A stretch of 34,317 bases of DNA from Methylacidimicrobium tartarophylax (GTDB taxonomy: Bacteria > Verrucomicrobiota > Verrucomicrobiia > Methylacidiphilales > Methylacidiphilaceae), in contig NZ_CABFVA020000070.1 in the NCBI RefSeq assembly GCF_902143375.2, positions 1 through 34,317 on the forward strand. The letters run 5' to 3'. Positions 7,862 through 15,348 of this stretch are shown here, piece after piece (the stretch's first letter is position 1; each line of letters starts with the position of its first letter). The position numbers and the translations under genes were made by a program. The notes beneath the pieces were generated by a model, which saw only the letters and a list, made by a program, of their open reading frames with translations, searched no databases and was not told where the DNA came from.

Positions 7862-8929
7862 ATGCGGATCATCGTGACCGGGGCGGCCGGGTTCATCGGC
7901 AGCAATCTTGTGCGCGCCTTGAACGCTCGCGGCTATGGCAACATTCTTGCCGTAGACAACCTTGCGGCTACGGAAAAGTTCCACAATCTGGTCGGTCTTC
8001 AGATCGAAGACTATCTCGACAAGAACCGCTTCTACGAGGAGTTCGCCGCCGGGCGCTACGGATCGGCGGAAGCCGTGTTTCATCAAGGGGCTTGCTCCAG
8101 CACGGTGGAGCGGGACGGCCGCTACATGATGGAGAATAATTACCGGGCGAGCCGAACCCTTCTGGAGGGCTGCCGCCGGCAGGGAGCGCGGCTTATCTAC
8201 GCCTCCTCGGCCGCCGTCTACGGGACCAACCCGGACTGTGTGGAGCAGCCGAGGGCGGAACACCCGCTGAACGTCTACGGCTATTCCAAGCTGCTCTTCG
8301 ATCAGGTTGTCCGCCGAGAACTGACCCAATCGTCCCGGCAGATCGTCGGGTTACGGTATTTCAACGTTTACGGCCCTGGGGAGGCCCACAAAGGCCGGAT
8401 GGCATCGGTCGCTTTCCACCAGTTCGGCCAATATCTGCGCGAAGGCAAGGTTCGCCTCTTTGGTGCGTACGGAGGGTATGACCCAGGGGAGCAGGAGCGG
8501 GATTTCCTTTGGATTGATGACCTAGTCTCCGTAAGCCTCTGGTTTTGGGACCATCCCGAGAAAAGTGGGATCTTCAACTTAGGAACGGGCCGGGCCCAGA
8601 GCTTCAACGCGCTGGCCCTTTCCGTGGTCAACGCCCTTCGCCAGCAACAAGGAAAGAAGGAGGTTTCCCAAAAGGAGCTGGTGGCGCGGGGAGAAATCGA
8701 ATACGTCGATTTCCCCGAGGAGCTAAAGGGTAAATACCAGACTCGTACCCAAGCGGATTTGACCCGTCTGCGTGGCGCTGGCTGCGAACACCAATTCCTC
8801 CCTGTGGAGGAAGGGGTCCCGGCCTATGTGCTCAGGCTTTGGGAGAGCCGATCCCACGAACGGAAAGGAGCGCCTCCGATTCCTTTTGCTAGCGTTTCGA
8901 AGCAGGATCCTCTCGGTGGAGGAAAATAG
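7862..8929 (+). CDS. hldD: ADP-L-glycero-D-manno-heptose 6-epimerase
   Basis: Converts ADP-D-glycero-D-manno-heptose to the L,D form, the last step of ADP-heptose synthesis, in the cytoplasm with bound NADP. It is a short-chain dehydrogenase: [15 protein letters not shown] is the dinucleotide-binding loop, followed by the family-specific [27 protein letters not shown] and YASSAAVYG. The catalytic YGYSK pair follows, then [48 protein letters not shown]. This order matches E. coli HldD nearly end to end. At 355 residues it is about 45 longer than the usual ~310, the excess being a basic C-terminal extension. ATG 7862 is used; a TTG at 7856 sits at better spacing from CAGGA and could be the true start. 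No hldA, hldE or gmhA lies in the window, so the rest of the pathway is encoded elsewhere. Confidence 0.95.
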   Translation: MRIIVTGAAGFIGSNLVRALNARGYGNILAVDNLAATEKFHNLVGLQIEDYLDKNRFYEEFAAGRYGSAEAVFHQGACSSTVERDGRYMMENNYRASRTLLEGCRRQGARLIYASSAAVYGTNPDCVEQPRAEHPLNVYGYSKLLFDQVVRRELTQSSRQIVGLRYFNVYGPGEAHKGRMASVAFHQFGQYLREGKVRLFGAYGGYDPGEQERDFLWIDDLVSVSLWFWDHPEKSGIFNLGTGRAQSFNALALSVVNALRQQQGKKEVSQKELVARGEIEYVDFPEELKGKYQTRTQADLTRLRGAGCEHQFLPVEEGVPAYVLRLWESRSHERKGAPPIPFASVSKQDPLGGGK

Positions 8930-9025
8930 ACGGATGCGGCGGGCTTTTCCACCCCTCCATCCAAGAACAAGGGAATTTCTCTTTCCAGCGCGTAAGGATC
9001 GACGGCGGCTCATGGGCAAAAAGGC

Positions 9026-11323
9026 ATGAAGCAGGAAAACCCAAGATGGGGCCGCCTCCCCGTGCCGGAAGGTTCGCGTCGCGCGGAGCGCCTGCCCGTT
9101 TGCTTCGTTACCACGGAATTTCTCGGGTGGCCGGGTGCTGGAGGGGTCGCCACCGCCTATGGCAACCTGGCAGAGGTGCTAGTGGCTGCGGGATTTCCGG
9201 TCACGGTCCTCTGCGCCCTGCCTCCGTGGGCCGTTCGTGCCGATGAGGAGGCTTTCCAGGAGAGGTGGCGAGCACGGAACGTCGAACTCCATTTCTTGGA
9301 TCGGGACCCTCCGGCCGCAGTTTCGGGCAGACCCGCAACGGTGCGCGCCTACCAAGTTTATGAATGGCTGCGGGCCCGGGAAAAGAGCTTTTCGATCGTG
9401 CACGTGGCAGACGTGTTGGGCCTCGGCTACATGGCGCTTCTGGCCAAGAGACAGGGCCTGGCCTTTTCCCAGGTGACCTTCGTGGTGGGAGTCCACGGCG
9501 GAGAGCTCATGAAGGAGGGTTCCCGAGAGCTCCCTCCGGATCTAGGCCCGATGGAGTTTGAGTTTTTGGAGCAAGAATCGGTTCGGCTCGCCGACTTCGC
9601 GGTGAGCCCGAGCCGCTTTTACCTGGAACTGATGGAACGACGCCGGTGGGAGCTTCCTCAAAGGTGTTGCGTGGAGCCGAACCTCGTTCCTCCCTCCTTT
9701 TTGCGAAGGAGCCGGAAGACGCCCGTTCCGAGCACCCTCCAAGAACTGGTGTTCTTCGGAAGACTTACGTCGCGCAAAGGGGTGCCGCTCTTCTGCGACG
9801 CCCTGGATCGGCTGGCAGCGGCAGGAGAGAACCGATTGGAACGGATCACGTTCCTCGGCCATATCGGCGAAGTCGACGGTCGCAACGCAAGGGAGTACCT
9901 CGAAGACCGGGCCCACCGCTGGCGTTGGCCTTGGCAAATCTTGTCCGACCGAAGTCGGGATCAGGCATTGGCTTACTTCCAGGAGGGAACGGGAAAGTTG
10001 GCCGTGGTGGCCTCCCGGGCCGAGAATTATCCCTACACTCTTCTCGAATGCTGTCTCCTCGGGATTCCTGTTCTCGCGGCTCGGAGTTGGGGGATCCCGG
10101 AAATCGTGACACCGAGCGACCATTCGCGTGTTCTTTTTTTGCCGGACCCGGCGGAATTGGCAAAGAAGCTTTCCCAAGCGCTTCGGGAGGGAGTGCGGCC
10201 GGCTTCGCTGGCCCACGATCCGGAGGAGGTGCGCGAGCGCTGGATCCGCTTTCATGAATATCTCGCCGAGGAACGGCGTGCGCCTCGAATCGTTGTCGAC
10301 GGACAATTGCCTTTCGTGAGCGTCTGCCTCACGCATCACGATCGACCGGGATATCTTCGCCAAGCACTCGACTCGCTCAAGCGTCAAGACTACCCGGCTT
10401 CGCGTTTTGAGGTCATCCTGGTCGATGACGGCAGCCAAACGCCGGAGGCGCGGAAGACACTATCTTCCTTGGAGGAAGAACTTGCGGAGCGGAACTGGAC
10501 GCTGCTGCGCCACGCAAACCGCGGCCCGGGAGCCGCCCGGAACTGCGCCGCCGCTCGAGCCAAAGGAGACTATCTCCTTTTCATGGACGATGACAACATC
10601 GCCCGTCCGGAAGAAGTCTCGACCTTTGTTCAGGCCGCGACCCGGAGCCATGCCGACCTCTACACCTGCTTGAAACCTTACTTTTCCGGGGACGAAGAAC
10701 CTTCGGGGAAAGACCCGGAGGAGATCTGGATCCCGACCGGCGGCTCTGCTCTCCTAGGCATTTTTGCGAACTGTTTTGGAGATACGAATACCCTGGTCCG
10801 GAAGTCGACCTTCGATGCGCTGCGTGGATTTGCGGAGGAGAGAGAGATCGTAGCGGATTGGGAGTTTTACCTGCGCGCGGTGCTGAGGGGGTTTCGTCTC
10901 GAAGTAATCCCGGCTCCTCTCTTCTGGTGCCGGAGGGGACATATTAGCCTTTCCGCTAGCAGCGCTGGAAATTCAACGTTCCGCCAGTTTCGGGAATATC
11001 CGGTGCTCGCCTCCGCCCGGGAGGCGCTGACCCCGTCGCTCCAGGAGCTGCCTTTGTTCGCCAAAGGCATTTGGGAGAGGTTGCAAAAGGTCTGGGCGGA
11101 ATATTGCCAACTCCAATCGGACCATAGCCAACTCCAATCGGACCATAGCCGACTCCAATCGGACCACAGCCAACTCCAATCGGAACTTTCCCGGCCGCTT
11201 CATTTGGTGGAGCGAGGCGTTCGCATCGGGAGGCAGCGGGTCGTGACCGATATCCGTCGTGGGCTTCGCTCTGTCGAAAGGAGCTTGAGGCCTCTGTGGC
11301 GGCGCTTTAGGCGGGAAAGATAG
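9026..11323 (+). CDS. GT4-GT2 fusion glycosyltransferase with QLQSDHS repeats
   Basis: A 765-residue protein with two catalytic domains. Residues about 23-410 are a GT-B family-4 transferase: VCFVTTEFLGWPGAGGV at the start, ELVFFGRLTSRKGVPLF in the donor half, and ENYPYTLLECCLLGIPVLA (the E-x7-E type signature). Residues about 428-680 are a GT-A family-2 transferase: FVSVCLTHHDRPGYL, EVILVDDGS, GPGAARNCAAARAKGDYLL and the metal-binding FMDDDN. Residues 695-722 consist of four seven-residue units (QLQSDHS type), followed by a very basic tail rich in Arg. It starts 96 bases after hldD on the same strand and may share its transcript. The paralogue at 1-1458 has the same layout. Expected to act at the inner membrane face on a lipid-linked glycan or polypeptide; donor sugars unknown. 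Confidence 0.88.
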   Translation: MKQENPRWGRLPVPEGSRRAERLPVCFVTTEFLGWPGAGGVATAYGNLAEVLVAAGFPVTVLCALPPWAVRADEEAFQERWRARNVELHFLDRDPPAAVSGRPATVRAYQVYEWLRAREKSFSIVHVADVLGLGYMALLAKRQGLAFSQVTFVVGVHGGELMKEGSRELPPDLGPMEFEFLEQESVRLADFAVSPSRFYLELMERRRWELPQRCCVEPNLVPPSFLRRSRKTPVPSTLQELVFFGRLTSRKGVPLFCDALDRLAAAGENRLERITFLGHIGEVDGRNAREYLEDRAHRWRWPWQILSDRSRDQALAYFQEGTGKLAVVASRAENYPYTLLECCLLGIPVLAARSWGIPEIVTPSDHSRVLFLPDPAELAKKLSQALREGVRPASLAHDPEEVRERWIRFHEYLAEERRAPRIVVDGQLPFVSVCLTHHDRPGYLRQALDSLKRQDYPASRFEVILVDDGSQTPEARKTLSSLEEELAERNWTLLRHANRGPGAARNCAAARAKGDYLLFMDDDNIARPEEVSTFVQAATRSHADLYTCLKPYFSGDEEPSGKDPEEIWIPTGGSALLGIFANCFGDTNTLVRKSTFDALRGFAEEREIVADWEFYLRAVLRGFRLEVIPAPLFWCRRGHISLSASSAGNSTFRQFREYPVLASAREALTPSLQELPLFAKGIWERLQKVWAEYCQLQSDHSQLQSDHSRLQSDHSQLQSELSRPLHLVERGVRIGRQRVVTDIRRGLRSVERSLRPLWRRFRRER
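11108..11191 (+). repeat. Four 21-bp in-frame tandem repeats
   Basis: Units begin at 11108, 11129, 11150 and 11171. The first two are identical, the third differs at two bases, and the fourth diverges in its last third. Each encodes a heptad such as QLQSDHS, so unit-number change would lengthen or shorten a coiled segment without shifting the frame. Confidence 0.9.
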
Positions 11324-11740
11324 GCGTGGGGGTTCGTATGCTCTTGGAGCCTCTGCTGTTTTAGGGTTTTCCCCTGCGCATCAGCGCCTTGGAGTCTTGG
11401 AAAACGCAAACAGGTTCTCAAGACGCTCCAATAGTGGCAGATCGAAGACTCGCATGCGGATGATCAACACCTTACGCACATTTCATCCCATATCGGCGGG
11501 CTGGGATCCGCGGAAGGTTTGCCTCCCCAAAACGCCCCGGGAGCCCGAACATTCCAGGCGACGGCGGCCTGAGCGCTGTTTTTACTAGTTTTGTTTTGTA
11601 TACGAGCTTGAAGGATCTCCCCCGTCATCAGATAAGCGGGAGGAAAACTCTCCAGAGTGGGCTTTGGCGGGCTGCGTTCCGGCGCGGTCCGGATCGGACG
11701 GAGAGAGAGAATGAGGCTTCTAGGGAAGTAACCGAGGAAT
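11324..11740. other. 417-bp intergenic region upstream of tpsA1
   Basis: No gene is supported here. An imperfect hairpin (GGAGTCTTG at 11391-11399 with CAAGAC-gc-TCC at 11419-11429) lies about 70 bases after the glycosyltransferase stop and could end its transcript. The last ~60 bases resemble the leader of tpsA2 (shared CCGGATCGGA element about 60 bases before each start), so the tpsA promoter and leader probably occupy the right half. No convincing -35/-10 pair was found. Confidence 0.4.
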
Positions 11741-13981
11741 ATGAAGAGGAAAACGAAGGGTTGTCTCTTGACTCTGCGGGCGTTTCTGGCGACGGCTGCC
11801 TGTGCGGGGCTGGCGGGGTTAGGAATCGGCTCGGTCCGGGCGACGGTCATCGGGCTGCAACAGTTGCCGGGGCATGGGTCCGTGGTAGGCGGCAGCGCTT
11901 CGACTACCGGGCATTACGGAGCCGGAGGTACCGGACACATCCAGGTTACTGCACCCGACACCGTCATTAACTGGGGCAACACGGGCGGGACCATCGGAAC
12001 GAATCAGCCGGGAGGCTTCAACATCGGGGGTAGCGCTCATCTGACGATCACCGGCGGACATGGAACGTCGCTGCTCAACGTCGACGTGACCGGCAACCCC
12101 TCCCAGATCCTTGGCATGATGAATACAAACATGCCTACCTTCATCGCTAATGCCAACGGGATCATCGTAGGACCTAGCGCGAGTATCGTTGCCCCCGCCG
12201 GGCTTGGCTTGATCGCGGCGACCGTCAACGAGAGGGCGTTCGCTACTACCGGACAGTTGCCGATCAGCTTTGCGGCTTCTGGCCCATTGACCGTGGCGGG
12301 TGATCTCCATGCTGCGGGCGGTCCGGGCAAATCGATCATCCTTGCGGGCTCGGGTGCGGTGAACATCGCGCCGATCCCGAATGGGGCCGCGCACTACTTC
12401 AAGCCGGGAACCAACGTGACGGTCGTCGGCGGAGTGGGCGGGACCTTTTCAGCTTCAACGGGTCTCTTCACTCCGGGGGATGCACCCGGCTCGTCGACGC
12501 CCTCGGCAACCGCTCCAACGACCGTGACCCTCAACCTGGGCACCTCGGCACATCCGTATGACCTGCGCCTGAGCGGTCCCAACGGTGCTGCGCCGACGGT
12601 CGGAACCATGGTCCTGGCCAATGGGAGCATCGTGAACAATGGGGTCCTGACCAGCAGCACGGGGAATCTGATCCCCTTCCTCCAATGGACCGGCACGCTG
12701 ACCAACAACGGCACGATCATCAATGCCTCGCTGGAAAGCGGCCCTCAGGTTGGCAGGGTGAGCTTTCAGGGAAATACCTCGGCGAAGCTGGCCTACGGCG
12801 GACTCGTCAACAACGGGGCGATCACCACTCAGATCCCGGCTCTGGTTGTCGACCTCCCGGGCACGATCATCAATAGCAGCGGAGCGACGATCTCCAACTC
12901 CAACGTGGGCGGCTCGGTCTCACTCTTGGCCGGTAATGTCGCCCTCCCCCTCTTCAATGGAGTGGGCGGTGCGGTGATCAACCACGGCGCGGTTGTTGCG
13001 TATGGTGGCGTGTCCCTCGTGGCCTCCAACCCGTACCATGTTGGGCCGAACCCGGGCGGAGGGGTGTTTAGCGACGGGTCGATCCAGATCCTGAGTTCGA
13101 GCGCTCACACGGGAGCCATCCTGACCGTCCAGAGCGCGACTGGCAACGCTTTCCTCGGAGGTACGGTGACGACACCGCACGATCCGCTCGGCTTGTCCCT
13201 GGCCTTCTTCCAGTCGGGGCGCAGCCCGACCTCGACCTTCACTCTCGGCACTAACGTGACGGCGCAGAATTTAGTGCAGTTCACCGGTGGGAGCCTGACA
13301 GGTCCTGGCACGGTGACGACGAACACCCTGCACCTGTTGAACTTCACCGGGAGCGTGAACAACGTCACCTCGCCAACCAACTATCTGGCCAACGGCTTCC
13401 ACGTGGCTAACGGCACGAGCGGGAACACCCATATCATCCTCGACATGCCGACCACGGGAATGGGAGCAATCGGGCGGCAGGTGGTGAACCTGAACGTGGC
13501 GGGTAATGCGACCCTTACTTCGGGTCACACCTCGACCTTCGTGAACGGTCTGGGATCTGTGGGAATCCTTCCGACCGAGGCGAACGTGGGGAGCAACCTC
13601 CTGGTGCAGGCCAGCGGCAACATGGCGGTCAACCCGAGCTTGGTGGGGCCAGCCAACTATGCGCTCTCCACCGGCGCGCTGCACACCCCTGGTTTCGTCT
13701 TCCCGGGTGGGATCGTCCTGATCGCGGGGAGCACGCTGGCCTTGAACACGGTGGTCGACAACGGCTATGCGCCGACGGTCGTGGCGGGCCAGGGGATCTT
13801 CTTCCAGGCTCCCCATATCGTGAACACGGCACCGGTGATCACCAGTGGCAACGCGTGGGTCAATTTCAGCACGGCTCCCACGAGCGCTCCCCCGATCCTC
13901 TACGGGGTTACTGCGGCACCGGGCGGCTACACGATCGCGGCCGATCCGAGCGCTTATCACATCCGCTCCTACATGCCCTAA
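11741..13981 (+). CDS. TpsA-type exoprotein 1 (haemagglutinin-like, two-partner secretion)
   Basis: A 746-residue secreted protein. Residues 1-34 are a signal peptide (MKRKTKGCLLTLRAFLATAA, hydrophobic core, cleavage near SVRAT). The TPS domain follows at about 35-270, with PGHGSVVGGSA, TVINWGNTGG, FNIGGSAHLTI, NVDVTGNPSQILG and the hallmark ANANGIIVG near residue 137, then GLGLIAATVN. The middle is a repetitive beta-helix-like stretch full of NNG, GGLVNNG and TLTNNGT turns. The C-terminus is a conserved block shared with tpsA2 and tpsA3: FVFPGGIVLIAGS, NTVVDNGYAPTVVAGQGIFF, and a final YHIRSYMP. It is short for a TpsA. TpsB at 29144 is the obvious exporter. Many N-x-S/T sites (NGT, NVT, NAT) are present. 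Its 3' two-thirds are nearly identical in places to tpsA2. Confidence 0.88.
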   Translation: MKRKTKGCLLTLRAFLATAACAGLAGLGIGSVRATVIGLQQLPGHGSVVGGSASTTGHYGAGGTGHIQVTAPDTVINWGNTGGTIGTNQPGGFNIGGSAHLTITGGHGTSLLNVDVTGNPSQILGMMNTNMPTFIANANGIIVGPSASIVAPAGLGLIAATVNERAFATTGQLPISFAASGPLTVAGDLHAAGGPGKSIILAGSGAVNIAPIPNGAAHYFKPGTNVTVVGGVGGTFSASTGLFTPGDAPGSSTPSATAPTTVTLNLGTSAHPYDLRLSGPNGAAPTVGTMVLANGSIVNNGVLTSSTGNLIPFLQWTGTLTNNGTIINASLESGPQVGRVSFQGNTSAKLAYGGLVNNGAITTQIPALVVDLPGTIINSSGATISNSNVGGSVSLLAGNVALPLFNGVGGAVINHGAVVAYGGVSLVASNPYHVGPNPGGGVFSDGSIQILSSSAHTGAILTVQSATGNAFLGGTVTTPHDPLGLSLAFFQSGRSPTSTFTLGTNVTAQNLVQFTGGSLTGPGTVTTNTLHLLNFTGSVNNVTSPTNYLANGFHVANGTSGNTHIILDMPTTGMGAIGRQVVNLNVAGNATLTSGHTSTFVNGLGSVGILPTEANVGSNLLVQASGNMAVNPSLVGPANYALSTGALHTPGFVFPGGIVLIAGSTLALNTVVDNGYAPTVVAGQGIFFQAPHIVNTAPVITSGNAWVNFSTAPTSAPPILYGVTAAPGGYTIAADPSAYHIRSYMP

Positions 13982-14026
13982 GCGCATAGCGAAACAGACC
14001 TGCGGATTCCGGGAAGGGGGGTTCGG

Positions 14027-14065
14027 CCGTCAAACTAGGATAAGGAGCGGCGGGCTTTTTGACGG
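14027..14065 (+). terminator. Possible terminator after tpsA1
   Basis: CCGTCAAA (14027-14034) can pair with TTTGACGG (14058-14065) around a 23-base loop, about 45 bases beyond the tpsA1 stop. The T-run is inside the right arm rather than after it, so the call is weak. Confidence 0.3.
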
Positions 14066-14114
14066 AGGCGAGCGGATCGCGGGGTAACTGCGTACCCGTT
14101 GGCCCGGAGGCTAG

Positions 14115-14659
14115 ATCGTGCTCCGGGCCGATTCGGGCTTCTGCCGGGAAGAGTTTATGGCCTGGTACGAAACCAATCCAGTGACCACCTCTTCGGCTTG
14201 GCCCACAACGAGCGCTTGCGCCGGACCATTGGGGAGTCGATGGAGCAAGCCCGTCGTCGGCACGAGTCGAGCGGCAAGGCGGCTCGCTTCGTCACCGAGC
14301 TTGCCGTCCGCACGTTGAGCACTTGGTCGAGGGAGCGTCGGGTGGTCGCCAAAGCCGAGTACCTGGAAAGGGAAGAGAATCCGCGCTTTGTCGTGACGTC
14401 TCTCCCTTCCGAAGAGTGATCCGCCCAAGACTTTTACGAGAAGCTCTACTCTGCTCGTGACGAGATGGCGAATCGGACCCAGAAACAACTCTACCTCTTT
14501 GGCGACCGGCTCTCGACCGTGCAAACCGCCAGTAACCAACTTCGCCTCCCATTCTCAGCTCTCGCTTACAGCCTAGTCGAAGCGTTGCGACGGCTGGCTT
14601 TCCGACGAACGGACTGGGCCGAGGCCCAAGCTCGACGCCCTCCAGCTCAAGCCCTTTAA
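14115..14659 (+). pseudogene. IS1380-type transposase, C-terminal fragment with frameshift and stop
   Basis: Reads as the C-terminal part of an IS1380-family transposase. IVLRADSGFCREEFMAWYE comes first, then, after a frame change near 14180, HLFGLAHNERLRRTIGES, RTLSTWSRERRVVAKAEYL and RFVVTSLPSEE. An in-frame TGA at 14417-14419 stands where tryptophan is expected. The same frame then resumes with AQDFYEKLYSARDEM, LYLFGDRLSTVQTASNQLRL and FSALAYSLVEALRRL before TAA at 14657. The N-terminal half is absent. It sits where the other two tpsA genes have, or had, a methyltransferase partner downstream. Confidence 0.8.
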
Positions 14660-15348
14660 CCGCCATGTCTCACGAATTTCGCAGCCGGGGCGCCGTGCCG
14701 GTTTTCCACCGGCGCTGTATGAAGGACCTACTGCAAGGAGCGAAAACCCAGCGAGAACGAAGGAGACGAACCCATTTGGCAAGCTGCGGGAGAAAGCCTG
14801 CGAGAAATGACGGTAAAGATCGGCACGCTGTCGCAAGTCAGCATTTGCCGCGTCCTCCTCTTGGGTGGCCAGCGCCGATCCGTGGAAGAGCCTCTTTACC
14901 CAGGTCTTCCGAGTGGTGCGTTGCTGGGCATCTGCCCAAAGCGCAGTCCTTCTCCCTCTGTAAAGTCTACGGTCGGGCGGCGCCTTGCGCCGCAACCGGC
15001 TTTTTCCCTTTCCAGTGCTCGTTTTAAGCCAAATCGAACGGAAACCTTGCTCGATCCTACCAGACAAAGCACCTCTTCCCTGACGAAACTTCTCGCAAGC
15101 GAATCGACTGGCACCTCTCCCGTGCGGAAGCTCGCGTTGGCGGGAAATGGCCGCCCGAGCATTCGAAGCAATGGCGGGCTCAGGATAGATCTTACTATTT
15201 TTTTTGCCTAGGAGCTTGACTGATACCCCTTCGCCATGGCGGCCTGAAGTACAAGCCTCCCCAGAAAAAACCAACGGTAGTCTGCTCCTAGGGCGCAGAC
15301 CGGATCGGAGGGACGGAGGGCAATAAAGGCACTAAGGGAAAAGGGCAT
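14660..15348. other. Degenerate region between the IS1380 remnant and tpsA2
   Basis: No intact gene is supported in these ~690 bases. On the plus strand at about 15062-15205 a short protein-like stretch (HLFPDETSRKRIDWHLSRAE, later GGKWPPEHSKQWRAQDRSY) reads like a gene remnant, but I do not recognise it. The last ~60 bases share the CCGGATCGGA leader element with tpsA1 and supply AAGGG-type ribosome binding sequence just before 15349. Confidence 0.4.

Noticed and set aside
11108-11191. CRISPR-like short tandem repeats
   Set aside because: The units are directly adjacent, in frame within a coding region and have no spacers.
9026-11323. HMW1C-type (GT41) adhesin glycosyltransferase
   Set aside because: The domains are GT4 and GT2 by motif and order; no GT41 signature or HMW1C-like architecture is present in the window.
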